Shown in pieces: positions 9,104 through 18,673 of a stretch of 64,000 nucleotides of DNA. The stretch comes from Roseibium sediminicola (GTDB lineage: Bacteria; Pseudomonadota; Alphaproteobacteria; Rhizobiales; Stappiaceae), in NCBI RefSeq assembly GCF_023156505.1, contig NZ_JALNMJ010000002.1, positions 454,392 through 518,391 of the forward strand, read 5' to 3'. Within the stretch, counting starts at the first letter, position 1, and every line of letters begins with the position of its first letter. The notes under the pieces were generated by a model that made no database searches, was not told the DNA's origin, and saw nothing but the letters and a program-made list of their open reading frames with translations. A program made the translations under genes and the position numbers.

Positions 9104-9649
9104 TCAGCCTTCGAACGGCTTAGGACGCGGCACGCCGGGACCGGAATCGACCCCGTCATCGGGACCTGCCAACGGGTCTTCGCCTTCCGCGACCACGCCC
9201 TTGATCGGCGGGCCGTCATAATCTTCCGGCGGCGGCACTTTCGAGGCGAGCTTGCAGTCGGTCAGCCAGATGTCATAGACGGGATGCTCGACCGCGTGCA
9301 GACCTGGACTGGCGGCATACATCCAGCCGGAAAAGATCCGGCGGACTTCGTTGTTCAGCGTGATCTCGTCGACCTGGACAAAGCCCGTCGTCAGAGGCGA
9401 TTCTGTCTGCGGGCGGGTATGGCAGACACGCGGCGTCACCTGAAGCGCGCCGAACTGCACGGTTTCACCGATATAGACATCGAACGAAATGATCCGTCCG
9501 GTGATCTTGTCGAGACCGGAGAAGACCGCCACAGGGTTTTCGATTTTTTCCGCAGAGGCCAGCGACGGAACGGCCGCTGTCGCGGCAGCAAGACCGATTA
9601 CCCGAAAGGCGCGTTTCGCCGCTTTCATCGTGTCAAACAAGTGAGCCAT
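9104..9649 (-). CDS. DUF2155 family secreted protein
   Basis: An exported protein of 181 residues with an N-terminal signal region (basic start, then VIGLAAATAAVPSLASA, cleavage likely after ASA-E near residue 33). The body matches the DUF2155 (COG4765) pattern: GRIISFDVYIGETVQFGALQV, two cysteines (VCHTRP and LTDCKL) that could form a disulfide, and FSGWMYAASPGLHAVEHPVYDIWLTDC. The C-terminal tail is proline-rich. The function of the family is unknown. A start at ATG 9628 is possible; neither start has a clear Shine-Dalgarno. Confidence 0.85.
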   Translation of the reverse strand: MAHLFDTMKAAKRAFRVIGLAAATAAVPSLASAEKIENPVAVFSGLDKITGRIISFDVYIGETVQFGALQVTPRVCHTRPQTESPLTTGFVQVDEITLNNEVRRIFSGWMYAASPGLHAVEHPVYDIWLTDCKLASKVPPPEDYDGPPIKGVVAEGEDPLAGPDDGVDSGPGVPRPKPFEG

Positions 9650-9763
9650 CAGCTTTGAATTGATTCCCTGGTGCCTAGCATACGTGCGTTCTTTTATGCG
9701 GCGCTAGCACCGAATTGCGGCCCGGAAAAGACAAAACCGCTTTCCCGGGCAGCGTTCACAAGT

Positions 9764-12694
9764 TTAGCCGATTTCGGCCAGACGCTTCTGCGCAATCTGG
9801 ACCTTTTCCAGCTTTGCCTTGGCTTCGGCCACCTTTTCCCGCTCGCCATCGACGATCTCGTCCGGCGCCTTGTCCAGGAATTTCGGGTTGGACAGCTTTT
9901 TCTCGATCTTCGAGATTTCGCCGTCCAGTTTCCCGGCTTCCTTGGCAAGACGCTCGGTTTCGGCACTGAGATCGATGATGCCTGCGAGCGGCAGGCAAAC
10001 CGTGGCTTCGCCGACAATGATCTGCGCCGAACCGGACGGCGCGGCCTCTGCGAGCTCAACCGTTTCCGCGCGGGCCAGCCGCAGGATGGCCGATTCATGG
10101 GTTTTCAGGCGGGCCTTGGTTTCGTCATTCGCACCGACAATGACAATGGCGACCTTGGTGCCGGCCGGAACGTTCATTTCGGCGCGGACAGAGCGGATTT
10201 CGGAAATCAGCGACACCAGCCAGTTGATCTCCGCCGCAGCAGCTTCATCCGAAACCTTCGCTTCCGGCCAACTGGCCAGCATCAGGAGACCGCCCGCCTT
10301 CGCGCCTTCGTCGCCGAGACGCTCCCAGAGCTCCTCGGTCAGGAACGGCATGATCGGATGCAGGACCTTCAGGATTTCGTCGACCGCCCAGGCTGCCGTC
10401 GCGCGGGTTTCTGTCTTTGCAGCCTCGTCATCGCCGTTGAAGATCGGCTTGGCGAGTTCCAGGTACCAGTCGCAGAACGTGTTCCAGGTAAAGCGGTAGG
10501 CCGCACCGGCCGCATCGTTGAAGCGGAATTCCTCGAGCGCCGTCGTCACATCCACGATGCAGCGGCCCATTTCCGTCGCGATCCATCGGTTCAATGTGTG
10601 CTGCGCGCTTGCCGGATCGAAACCGTCAATGCGGGCGCAGCCGTTCATTTCGATGAACTTGGCCGCGTTCCAGAGCTTGGTCGCAAAGCGCTGACCGCCC
10701 TCGGCCGCCTGGTCGGACATGCGCAGGGTTCTGCGGGACTGGACTTCCTGGCTGGCAAGCGCAAACCGGGTCGCGTCGGCGCCATAGCTATCGATCAGCT
10801 CCAGCGGGTCGAGAACGTTGCCGAGCGACTTCGACATCTTCTTCCCGTTTTTGTCGACCACGATCGAGTTGATATAGACCGTGTGGAACGGCACTTCCTT
10901 CATGAAGTGGATGCCCTGCATCATCATCCGGGCGACCCAGAAGAAGATGATGTCGAAGCCGGTGATCAGGACGTCTGTCTTGTAGTAGCGCTCCAGCTCC
11001 GGCGTCTGGTGCGGCCAGCCGAGGGTCGAGAACGGCCACAGGGCGGAAGAGAACCAGGTGTCGAGGACGTCGGGATCGCGCTCCAGCGCCTTGCCGCCGG
11101 CCTTCGCGACCGCTTCTTCCTCGGTCTGTGCGCAATATTCGTTGCCGTCCTCGTCATACCAGACCGGGATCTGGTGTCCCCACCAGAGCTGGCGCGAGAT
11201 ACACCAGGGCTGGATGTCGTTCAGCCAGTTGTAATAGGTCTTGTCCCAGTTTTCCGGAACGAACTTGGTATCACCGTCCTGGACGGCCTTCAGGGCCGGG
11301 CCCGCCAGCGTCTTGGCGTCGACGAACCACTGGTCCGTCATCATCGGTTCGATGACGACCTTGGAGCGGTCGCCAAAGGGCTGCATGATCTTCTTGGATT
11401 CGACCAGCGGCAACTCGGACGGCGCCTCGGTGCCCTCTTCGAGCGGACGGACGATCGCCTTGCCAAGCGGGTTCCATTCCGGCGCTTGCCCTTTCATCCA
11501 GGCGACGTCCGGATGGTCGGCGGCAACAGTGACCGCCAGGCCCTCGGCGGTGATCTGGTCGATGACGCGCTTGCGCGCCTCGAACCGGTCCAGACCGCGC
11601 AGGTCGTCCGGAACGATGTTGATCCGGTCGATCTCATTGACCGTCATCTCAGCGCCGTCGATGATCGCCTGCGCCTTGGCCGCTTCCACCGCATAGGCCT
11701 CTCCATCGGCGCGCATGGCGCCCCTGGTGTCCATCAGCCTGTACATCGGGATCTTATTGCGCTGCGCGACGCCGTAGTCGTTGAAGTCATGCGCGCCGGT
11801 GATCTTGACCGCGCCGGAACCGAAATCCGGATCCGGATACTCGTCCGTGATGATCGGGATCAGGCGGCGCTGGTCCTTCGGACCGACCGGGATCTCGCAG
11901 AGTTTGCCGACAATCGGCTTGTAGCGCTCGTCATCCGGGTGAACGGCAACGGCGCCGTCGCCCAGCATGGTTTCCGGACGCGTCGTGGCGATCGAGATAT
12001 AGTCGCGGATCTCGCGCAGCGTGACGTTGCCGTCCTCGTCCTTCTCGACATATTCGTAGGTCGCGCCACCGGCCAGCGGGTATTTGAAGTGCCACATGTG
12101 GCCGTCGGATTCGATGTTCTCGACTTCGAGATCCGAAATGGCGGTTTCGAATTTCGGGTCCCAATTGACGAGCCGCTTGGACTTGTAGATCAGGCCTTCG
12201 TTGTAAAGGTCGACAAAGACCTTCAGCACCGCGTCCGACAGGTTCGGCGACATGGTGAATTCGGTCCGGCTCCAGTCGCAGGAGGCGCCCAGGCGCTTAA
12301 GCTGTCCGAGGATCGTGCCTTCCGACTTGCGCTTCTGTTCCCAGACCCGCTCGACAAAGGCCTCGCGGCCCATCTCGCGGCGGCCGGGCTGCTGGCTTTC
12401 CATCAGCTCGCGCTCGACGACCATCTGGGTCGCAATACCCGCGTGGTCGGTGCCCGGCTGCCAGAGAACGTCAAAGCCCTGCATGCGCTTCCAGCGGACC
12501 AGAATGTCCTGAAGCGTGTTGTTCAGCGCGTGGCCCATATGCAGCGAGCCCGTTACGTTCGGCGGCGGAATTACGATGGAATAGGCATCGGCACCCTCTT
12601 TGGCACCGGCTCCGGCCTTGAAGGCCTCCGCCTTTTCCCAGGTTTCGTAAATCCGCGGCTCAACGCTGGCCGCATCGTAGGTCTTTTCCAGCAT
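9764..12694 (-). CDS. valS: Valyl-tRNA synthetase
   Basis: Class I aminoacyl-tRNA synthetase that charges tRNA-Val and edits mischarged threonine. It has 976 residues from ATG 12694; a GTG three codons upstream (12703) is an alternative. The HIGH motif is HMGHALNN in NVTGSLHMGHALNNT (about 47-54), the editing domain includes TTRPETMLGD, and the KMSKS loop is GKKMSKSLGN. The C-terminal 70 residues form a Lys/Glu-rich coiled coil (ETERLAKEAGKLDGEISKIE), as in bacterial ValRS. It follows popZ in the pcm-tolC-popZ-valS order. Confidence 0.97.
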   Translation of the reverse strand: MLEKTYDAASVEPRIYETWEKAEAFKAGAGAKEGADAYSIVIPPPNVTGSLHMGHALNNTLQDILVRWKRMQGFDVLWQPGTDHAGIATQMVVERELMESQQPGRREMGREAFVERVWEQKRKSEGTILGQLKRLGASCDWSRTEFTMSPNLSDAVLKVFVDLYNEGLIYKSKRLVNWDPKFETAISDLEVENIESDGHMWHFKYPLAGGATYEYVEKDEDGNVTLREIRDYISIATTRPETMLGDGAVAVHPDDERYKPIVGKLCEIPVGPKDQRRLIPIITDEYPDPDFGSGAVKITGAHDFNDYGVAQRNKIPMYRLMDTRGAMRADGEAYAVEAAKAQAIIDGAEMTVNEIDRINIVPDDLRGLDRFEARKRVIDQITAEGLAVTVAADHPDVAWMKGQAPEWNPLGKAIVRPLEEGTEAPSELPLVESKKIMQPFGDRSKVVIEPMMTDQWFVDAKTLAGPALKAVQDGDTKFVPENWDKTYYNWLNDIQPWCISRQLWWGHQIPVWYDEDGNEYCAQTEEEAVAKAGGKALERDPDVLDTWFSSALWPFSTLGWPHQTPELERYYKTDVLITGFDIIFFWVARMMMQGIHFMKEVPFHTVYINSIVVDKNGKKMSKSLGNVLDPLELIDSYGADATRFALASQEVQSRRTLRMSDQAAEGGQRFATKLWNAAKFIEMNGCARIDGFDPASAQHTLNRWIATEMGRCIVDVTTALEEFRFNDAAGAAYRFTWNTFCDWYLELAKPIFNGDDEAAKTETRATAAWAVDEILKVLHPIMPFLTEELWERLGDEGAKAGGLLMLASWPEAKVSDEAAAAEINWLVSLISEIRSVRAEMNVPAGTKVAIVIVGANDETKARLKTHESAILRLARAETVELAEAAPSGSAQIIVGEATVCLPLAGIIDLSAETERLAKEAGKLDGEISKIEKKLSNPKFLDKAPDEIVDGEREKVAEAKAKLEKVQIAQKRLAEIG

Positions 12695-12863
12695 CAGGGT
12701 CACTCAATGGGAGGAAGTTCAGTTAGCGTGAAGCACCGTGTAAATCGGAAGCGCTTGCGCAAGTCAACCGGCAAGAACGGCGAAATCGTGCCCTTTGCCG
12801 CGGCTGGTGCCGGGAAAACACAGCTCAATTGCGTCCCAGCCCGGATCTTGCCATAAGCGATCC

Positions 12864-13292
12864 ATGACCGTTTCCATCCGAGCGCATCACCTGCTGTGCA
12901 TTCTGACCTATCTCGGCAAGGGATATACACCAAGCTTTGTGGCCAATTACGACCGGATCATCAAACGGCTGAACGCCGGCGAAGACCTGTGGCTGATCGA
13001 CGGACCGGACGAAATCTGCCAGCCGATGCTGAGCGAAGCCGGCTGCCATTGTCACAATGACAGTGTGCGCCAGCGTGATGCACAGGCCGCGGAGGCGATC
13101 GGAGCAGCCCTTGGAAAACTTCTTGCCTCCGGCGGCGCGTTGAGGCTGGACAGGGACAGCGTCATGCGGCTCAGGCAGGCCTTTACCAGCGGCGAAATCC
13201 AGACCGCCTGTGCCGGCTGCGAATGGCAGGACATGTGTTCCCGCATCGCCAAAAACAAGTTCAGGGGATGCCATCTGGCCCCCCCTGCTTAA
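12864..13292 (+). CDS. DUF1284 domain protein
   Basis: A 142-residue protein from ATG 12864, chosen because the family begins with the RAHHLLCIL motif seen here right after MTVSI. Conserved features are RAHHLLCILTYLGKGY, EICQPML and a set of cysteines (GCHCHND, TACAGCEWQDMCSRI, RGCHL) that could bind a metal or Fe-S cluster. The function of DUF1284 is not known. It is divergent from valS and convergent with popZ. Confidence 0.85.
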   Translation: MTVSIRAHHLLCILTYLGKGYTPSFVANYDRIIKRLNAGEDLWLIDGPDEICQPMLSEAGCHCHNDSVRQRDAQAAEAIGAALGKLLASGGALRLDRDSVMRLRQAFTSGEIQTACAGCEWQDMCSRIAKNKFRGCHLAPPA

Positions 13293-13313
13293 AATCCATG
13301 ACTTACATTTTGA

Positions 13314-14054
13314 TTAGCGGCGGCGAATGACCCGCTGCACCTCGCGCTTGACCATTTCCTCCACCATCGGCGGCAGATTTTTGTCCAGCCACGCTTTCAG
13401 CATCGGCCGAAGCATGTCCTTCACCAGTTCTTCCACAGTTTGTGCCTGGGAACCGATGAACATGTCGGTGAAATTGTCGAGCGCCGCATGCACAGCCTGA
13501 CCGGTTTCCGGCGACGTCAGCGGTGTTTCGGCGGTCATCTCGGGAAGATCGTCGGGAATCGGCATCGCCGCCACGACGGGCTCCGGTTCGAACACCGGCG
13601 CGGGATCGGGCTCCGGTGCAGGCGGCTCGGAGAAAGAAATGTCTCCGGCATCGCCTTCCAGATCGTCGGCCATGCCCTCGACCATATCCATGGCGTCTTC
13701 CGGAACAGCCAGTTCCTCGGTCAGCTCCAGAACATCATCGGCGTCATCGGTTTCATCCGCTTCGGCATCCGCCGCCATGGCTGCGGCCATATCATCGGCG
13801 CCGTCGTCTTCTTCCGCTGCTGTGTCCTCGTCGTCGCCGGCCATATCGAACAGCTTGTCGAGATCGTCCTGGGACATTTCGGAGGCATCGCCCATGTCGT
13901 CCGTGGCCTCTGCTTCTGCTGGTGTGTCTACTGTCTCGCCCGCGCTGGCGTCTCCCGCGTCGGCTCCCTGGGAGTCCTCATCGGATATGATTCGGCGGAT
14001 CGATGCGAGGATTTCCTCCATCGACGGCTCATCAGCCTTTTTCGCCTGTGCCAT
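13314..14054 (-). CDS. popZ: PopZ family polar organizing protein (DUF2497)
   Basis: PopZ assembles a polar matrix that anchors chromosome origins and cell-cycle regulators in alphaproteobacteria. The 246 residues show the family layout. A short N-terminal helix (PSMEEILASIRRIISDED, about 10-27) binds clients. A long disordered acidic linker, rich in Asp/Glu/Ala, fills about residues 28-175. The C-terminal helices (VEELVKDMLRPMLKAWLDKN, then LPPMVEEMVKREVQRVIRRR) carry oligomerisation. A Shine-Dalgarno, GGGGGAAG, precedes ATG 14054. The linker is longer and more acidic than in Caulobacter PopZ as I recall it. Confidence 0.9.
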   Translation of the reverse strand: MAQAKKADEPSMEEILASIRRIISDEDSQGADAGDASAGETVDTPAEAEATDDMGDASEMSQDDLDKLFDMAGDDEDTAAEEDDGADDMAAAMAADAEADETDDADDVLELTEELAVPEDAMDMVEGMADDLEGDAGDISFSEPPAPEPDPAPVFEPEPVVAAMPIPDDLPEMTAETPLTSPETGQAVHAALDNFTDMFIGSQAQTVEELVKDMLRPMLKAWLDKNLPPMVEEMVKREVQRVIRRR

Positions 14055-14270
14055 GACTTCCCCCGTACTGATCGGCTACGCAAAGGAACACTCAGTTCGC
14101 CCTGAACGATTCGTTAACCGAAATTATGCGGGTCCGTAAGTTGCGCGCAAAGCAAGCGCGCTCTTTACCAACGTCTTTTCCCCTCTTAAGTCGGAAAATG
14201 ACGCCCTGATGTGGAATTTGTCCGGCCATTTGCAGCCCAAACGGGCACTTATGCGTCGGTAACCGGGCTC

Positions 14271-14310
14271 AAAAAGCAAAAGCGGCCGAGCCGTTTATCT
14301 GCTCAGCCGC
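14271..14310 (-). terminator. Rho-independent terminator after tolC
   Basis: On the minus strand GCGGCTGAGC pairs with GCTCGGCCGC (one mismatch) around a 9-base loop and is followed by TTTTGCTTTTT. It is 30 bp beyond the tolC stop and separates tolC from popZ. Confidence 0.8.
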
Positions 14311-14339
14311 AATCGTGTCGACAAATAGTTACCGATTTC

Positions 14340-15731
14340 TTACCGACCGTCCGGCGTACGCAGACCGATCCATTTGTCGCGGACGGCCTTGTAATGCTGC
14401 TTCGGCTGGTAGCGGACCACGTTCAGACCGAGGGAGTCCGCATCAAGGCGGCCGACGGCTGCGACTAGCTGATAGCCGCCGACAATGCGATTGCGCTGCG
14501 CGGTCACGAGACTGGATTGCTGGCTGACCAGCTCCCGCTGCGCGTCAAGCACGTCCAGCGTGGTGCGCTGGCCGACGCGCTGTTCTTCGATCACGCCTTC
14601 CAGAGCCAGCTTCTGGGCCTCGACCGCAGCCTGCGCCGCGACGATGGACGCTTCCGCTGCCTGATAGTTGCCCCAGGCCGAGATCACATTGGCACGGATC
14701 TGGTCGCGTGTGACATCCAGCTGCAGACGCGTCTGGCCGAGTTCTTCCTTGGCCTGACGAACACGGGAGGACACACCGCCGCCCTGATAAAGCGGAATGC
14801 TGACATTGCCGAAGATCTGGGCATTATCGCTGTAATCCGTCAGCGCGGACGGATTCCAGGAGCGGGAAATGCTGCCATCGAGCGTTACCGTCGGCAGCAG
14901 CTCACCCTCGATCGCCTTGATGTTGAAAAGCGCCGCATCGACCAGATGCTGGGCCTGACGGATCAGCGGCTGATGGGACTCGCTCTGTTGCAGGGCCTCG
15001 TCGAGCGACTTCGGCACATAACGGCTGATGGTGGTGTCCGCGGACAGGCTGCGCGCCTCGATACCGATAATCTGACGATAGATGGCGCGGCTGGTGTTCA
15101 GGTTCGCCAGCGCCGTGTTCAGGCTGGCACGGGCTTCGGCGGCGCGCGCCTCTGCCTGGCTCACATCCGTGCGCGTACCCTCACCCACATCGAACCGGTC
15201 CCGTGCGGCGCGGACCTGCTCCTGAAGGAAGGCCAGATCGCTGCGCTGCAGCGACACAAGTGCCGTGTCCCGGATCACATCGACATAGGCCGTGGACGCA
15301 TCGAGAAGTGTGTCCTGCTCGGTCGACATCAGGCTTTCGCGCTGCGCCCGGACGACGGCCTCGGCCTGACGGGTGGAATTGATGGTGCGGAAACCGCGGA
15401 ACAGCGTCTGGCTGACGGTCAGCGAAATCGACGCGTTGTTGCGGTAGTCGATCACCGAATCCGATCCGGTCGCGAGGCGGCCGGCAGATGCCGAAGCAGA
15501 CACGGTCGGGCGCCAGCCGGACAGTGCCTGCGGCACGTTCTCGTCAACCCCGCGCAGCTGGGCGCGCGCGGCATTCAAGGTCGGGTTGTTGGCATAGGCG
15601 AGCGCCAGAGATTCCCGGATGGTTTCGGCATGAGCGGATGAGACGAAGGTCCCGGTCAACGTACCGGCGGAGACGCTCCCCATAAGGACCACCGCAACGG
15701 CCACTGCTTTCAGCGTTGAACGACCAGACAC
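14340..15731 (-). CDS. tolC: TolC family outer membrane efflux channel
   Basis: Outer-membrane exit duct for tripartite efflux pumps and type I secretion. It has 463 residues. The start is GTG 15731, with AAGGAG 6-7 bases upstream. A signal peptide occupies about residues 1-35 (hydrophobic core VAVAVVLMGSVSAGTL, cleavage near AHA-E). The mature protein shows the repeated TolC pattern of long helical coiled coil and strands, for example ESLALAYANNPTLNAARAQ and YRNNASISLTVSQTLFRG, matched later by DNAQIFGNVSIPLYQGGG. A terminator separates it from pcm upstream. Confidence 0.93.
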   Translation of the reverse strand: MSGRSTLKAVAVAVVLMGSVSAGTLTGTFVSSAHAETIRESLALAYANNPTLNAARAQLRGVDENVPQALSGWRPTVSASASAGRLATGSDSVIDYRNNASISLTVSQTLFRGFRTINSTRQAEAVVRAQRESLMSTEQDTLLDASTAYVDVIRDTALVSLQRSDLAFLQEQVRAARDRFDVGEGTRTDVSQAEARAAEARASLNTALANLNTSRAIYRQIIGIEARSLSADTTISRYVPKSLDEALQQSESHQPLIRQAQHLVDAALFNIKAIEGELLPTVTLDGSISRSWNPSALTDYSDNAQIFGNVSIPLYQGGGVSSRVRQAKEELGQTRLQLDVTRDQIRANVISAWGNYQAAEASIVAAQAAVEAQKLALEGVIEEQRVGQRTTLDVLDAQRELVSQQSSLVTAQRNRIVGGYQLVAAVGRLDADSLGLNVVRYQPKQHYKAVRDKWIGLRTPDGR

Positions 15732-15878
15732 TCCACACTCCTTCGGGCCAACCTACTCGACAATGTTGAGTAAACTGACCGGTTTTTTTGATCAACTGTT
15801 TGAAGTCAATAAAAGCTGAATTTCTGCGAGTGCGGCTAAATGGCAACAAGTTGTCCGTGCGGCACCCTCGCCTTATGC

Positions 15879-15906
15879 AAAAGGGCCCACCGTTGCCGGC
15901 GAGCCC
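15879..15906 (-). terminator. Rho-independent terminator after pcm
   Basis: A 10 bp stem on the minus strand (GGGCTCGCCG with CGGTGGGCCC, two G-U pairs) around a 4-base loop is followed by TTTT. It lies 27 bp after the pcm stop, so tolC probably has its own promoter in 15732-15878. Confidence 0.8.
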
Positions 15907-15932
15907 TTGTCGAATTTCTTTGAAAGCGCCGC

Positions 15933-16595
15933 TTAGAAAACGAACGCTTCTTCCTTGGCAAAGCCAGGGAGCAGGGCCACCGAGGCGTTGAAACCAAAGC
16001 GGCCGCTGACGGCATCACCGGACTTCTGATAAAGCTTCGCAACGCCGGCACCGCCCTGGCCTTCTATGACGGCAAGCCTGCCATCCGGTTTCACCTGTTT
16101 GAGCAGCGCGTCCGGCAGGACTTCCACCGCGCCATCGACCAGAACGATGTCATAAGGGCCTTCCGAGGCATATCCCTCGGCCAGCGGGCCTTCAACAACA
16201 ACCGCGTTTTCGATGCCGAGATCGACCAGCACGTCCGTCGCGGCTTTGGCCAGATCCGCGTTCTCTTCCAGCGCCACCACCGATGCCGCCAGTTTCGACA
16301 CCACTGCGGCGCTGTATCCGGTGCCGGCACCGACGATGAGGACAATGTCCTCCTCCCGGATTTCCGCCAGCTGAACGAGCTTGCCGAAGATGTGCGGTTT
16401 CATCAGCATGCGGCCGGTTTCGGAGGAACCGACCGGCAGGTCTTCGTCGATATAGGCCACGGCCCGTTTCGAAGCCGGCACAAAGCGCTCCCGGGGGACC
16501 AGTTCCATGGCGTCCAGAATGCGGTGGTCTGTCACATCGTTGGTACGCAGCTGGTTGTCCACCATCTTGCGGCGGGACTGGTTAAAGTCCGTCAT
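15933..16595 (-). CDS. pcm: Protein-L-isoaspartate O-methyltransferase
   Basis: SAM-dependent repair enzyme that methylates isoaspartyl residues in damaged proteins. It has 220 residues from ATG 16595 (MTDFNQSRRKMVDNQLRTN), the usual family start; the frame is open further upstream but that stretch is antisense to tRNA-Cys and not family-like. Motifs are the N-terminal MVDNQLRTNDVTD, the SAM loop VLIVGAGTGYSAAVVSKL, and PYDIVLVDGAVEVLP. It is the first of pcm-tolC-popZ-valS. Confidence 0.93.
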   Translation of the reverse strand: MTDFNQSRRKMVDNQLRTNDVTDHRILDAMELVPRERFVPASKRAVAYIDEDLPVGSSETGRMLMKPHIFGKLVQLAEIREEDIVLIVGAGTGYSAAVVSKLAASVVALEENADLAKAATDVLVDLGIENAVVVEGPLAEGYASEGPYDIVLVDGAVEVLPDALLKQVKPDGRLAVIEGQGGAGVAKLYQKSGDAVSGRFGFNASVALLPGFAKEEAFVF

Positions 16596-16795
16596 ATCGG
16601 CCCTCACTTTGACTTGCCGGCTGACCGGCGCCTCTTGGCTCCGTTCATTAGCGACAGCGAGCCGCCGTGACAAGTATCGCATAAACGGATCTTTCGGCCA
16701 CCACACGAAATCCGCGATTTTTTGCCTCGCCTTCCCTTGTAAAGCCAATTCGAAAGCGGAGACGGTGGAAAAATTCCGCAGGCCGCATTCAGGAC

Positions 16796-16824
16796 TTGAC
16801 CAAACCGCGCAAGTGATTGATAAG
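16796..16824 (+). promoter_or_regulatory. Promoter of tRNA-Cys
   Basis: TTGACC (16796-16801) and GATAAG (16819-16824) are 17 bases apart and end 19 bases before the mature tRNA 5' end. Confidence 0.5.
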
Positions 16825-16843
16825 GCGCGGCACACCACCTTGG

Positions 16844-16917
16844 GGCCCTGTGGCGGAGTGGTGACGCAGCGGATTGCAAATCCGTGTACACCGGTTCGAT
16901 TCCGGTCGGGGCCTCCA
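16844..16917 (+). tRNA. tRNA-Cys(GCA)
   Basis: A full cloverleaf can be drawn. The acceptor stem GGCCCTG pairs with CGGGGCC, with one G-U. The anticodon loop is TTGCAAA with anticodon GCA, the T arm is ACCGG-TTCGATT-CCGGT, and the discriminator U73 is the identity base of tRNA-Cys. The CCA end is encoded at 16915-16917. Confidence 0.97.
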
Positions 16918-17033
16918 AAACACTTTTCCGGACAATCTGTTCTCTCTGCACCAGAGCGCATGCTGTGGCCGCTACCTCTTTCCGCTGCGGCATGCTAGCG
17001 TCTGCGGATTGCCGTCTGTTCCGGGGAAAGATC

Positions 17034-17456
17034 ATGAAAGCACCTGGTGGAACCGCACCCGCTGTCAAAAAGCCCGTCACCACGTCGACCATGAAACGGG
17101 TCGGCCCGCCGCGTCCGCGCAAGGTACCGCAGCTGGTCGCGCCGAGCAGCAACACCGAGGCCCTGATCGAGACCCTGCGCGAACGGGTCAACGACCTGGA
17201 AGCCCGGATCGCGGATCTGGAAAGCGTGATTTCCCTGCAGAACCAGGATGTCATCATCAGCGCGCCCAAGAGTGTCCTGATCCAGGGCCAGGACACGGTC
17301 GAAGTCTCGGCGGGCAGCAAGGTGATCGTCTCGGCCTCACTCAGCGAGACCAACGCTGCGGTCGCCAGGTTCTCCGGCATCGTGGAATGCGATGTCCTGA
17401 AGGCCAACACCGTGATCTCTGCCTCCTACACGCCGGGCGCCGGCAATATCTGGTAG
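17034..17456 (+). CDS. Hypothetical protein with coiled coil and beta-repeat C-terminus
   Basis: I do not recognise this 140-residue protein. It starts at ATG 17034 with GGGGAAAG upstream. Residues 1-40 are basic and proline-rich and likely disordered. Residues about 42-70 form a heptad-like helix (TEALIETLRERVNDLEARIA). The rest is a run of short Val/Ile/Ser strands (QDVIISAPKSVLIQGQDTV, then VEVSAGSKVIVSASLSE) resembling a small beta-solenoid or a phage-spike-like fold. It follows tRNA-Cys by 117 bp and precedes the ybdK-like gene by 69 bp. Confidence 0.7.
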   Translation: MKAPGGTAPAVKKPVTTSTMKRVGPPRPRKVPQLVAPSSNTEALIETLRERVNDLEARIADLESVISLQNQDVIISAPKSVLIQGQDTVEVSAGSKVIVSASLSETNAAVARFSGIVECDVLKANTVISASYTPGAGNIW

Positions 17457-17525
17457 GCAGCAAACCGAAAGATCCGCATTTATCCTGCCTTGACGCCTCA
17501 TGTCAGATTTTCGGATGCTGCGGGA

Positions 17526-18656
17526 ATGAAAGAGCCCAGTTTCAGCATTGGCGTCGAGGAGGAATACCTGCTCGTCGACAAAACCAGCCGCATGCTGGCG
17601 AGTTCACCGCCGGCAGAGCTGTTCAAGGCCTGTGAAAGCGCCCTGGAGGGCCGGGTCAGCCCGGAGTTCCTGCGCTGCCAGATCGAGGTCGGCACACCAG
17701 TTTGCATGACGCTGGCAGAAGTCCGCGCCGAACTCGGATATTTTCGCAAGACCATTGCCCAGGAAGCCGCTGCCCATAATCTCGCGCCGCTGGCGGCCTC
17801 GACCCATCCCTTTGCCGAATGGACCGACCAGCCGCACACCGACAAGGAGCGCTACAACGAGATCGCCCGCTCGATGCAGGTGGTCGCCAAAAGGATGCTG
17901 ATCTGCGGCATGCATGTCCATATCGGCATCGAGGACGAGGAGCTCAGAATCGAACTCTTCAACCAGCTGGCCTATTTCCTGCCGCATCTGCTGGCGCTCT
18001 CGACCTCGTCGCCGTTCTGGCGCGGCCGCAAATCCGGGCTGAAATCCTATCGGCTCGCCATTTTCAACGAATTGCCGCGCACGGGCCTGCCGCCCAGTTT
18101 CGACAGTTTTTACGAATACAGGCATACCGTCGACATCCTGGCCCATGCCGGCGTCATCGAGGATGCCACCAAGATCTGGTGGGACCTGCGCCCCTCGGAC
18201 AGGTTTCCGACCCTGGAAATGCGGATCACCGATGTCTGCCCGCGCCTCGACGATGCGGTTGCGATCGCAGCCCTGTTCCGGTGTCTTTGCCGGATGCTTT
18301 ACCGGCTGAGGTGCAAGAACCAGGGCTGGCGGCAATATTCACGGTTCCTGCTGGCCGAAAACCGTTGGCAGGCGCAGCGGCACGGCACATCAGCCCATCT
18401 CATCGACTTCGGCCGCAACGAGCCCGCGCCGTTCCAGGACCTGGTCGAGGAACTCATCGAACTGGTGGAACCGGATGCCCGGCATTTCGGCTGCGAGGAC
18501 GACATCATCCACCTGCGCGAGATCGCCTCCCGCGGTACGTCGGCCGACAAACAACTGGCGCTGGCCGGCGACATTGCGGAAGACAGTCACTTGCCCGACG
18601 ATACTCTCGCAGCGATTGTCGATCATCTGATCGAGGAAACCCTGGCGGATCTCTGA
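17526..18656 (+). CDS. Carboxylate-amine ligase, YbdK/glutamate-cysteine ligase 2 family
   Basis: ATP-dependent ligase of the GCS2 family with weak gamma-glutamyl-cysteine ligase-like activity in homologues. It has 376 residues from ATG 17526; the frame is open 12 codons further but without a good start. The N-terminal SIGVEEEYLLVD carries the metal-binding glutamates, followed by QIEVGTPVC, the HVHIGIEDEE motif and the C-terminal region with RNEPAPF. The natural substrates are not known. The gene appears to be a lone unit or follows the small protein at 17034. Confidence 0.88.
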   Translation: MKEPSFSIGVEEEYLLVDKTSRMLASSPPAELFKACESALEGRVSPEFLRCQIEVGTPVCMTLAEVRAELGYFRKTIAQEAAAHNLAPLAASTHPFAEWTDQPHTDKERYNEIARSMQVVAKRMLICGMHVHIGIEDEELRIELFNQLAYFLPHLLALSTSSPFWRGRKSGLKSYRLAIFNELPRTGLPPSFDSFYEYRHTVDILAHAGVIEDATKIWWDLRPSDRFPTLEMRITDVCPRLDDAVAIAALFRCLCRMLYRLRCKNQGWRQYSRFLLAENRWQAQRHGTSAHLIDFGRNEPAPFQDLVEELIELVEPDARHFGCEDDIIHLREIASRGTSADKQLALAGDIAEDSHLPDDTLAAIVDHLIEETLADL

Positions 18657-18673
18657 ATTCAGGCACGTGCAAC

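Noticed and set aside
9671..12856. Open frame of about 1060 codons on the plus strand
   Set aside because: It is exactly antisense to valS, which has all synthetase motifs. Long antisense frames are common in GC-rich DNA and this one has no family features.
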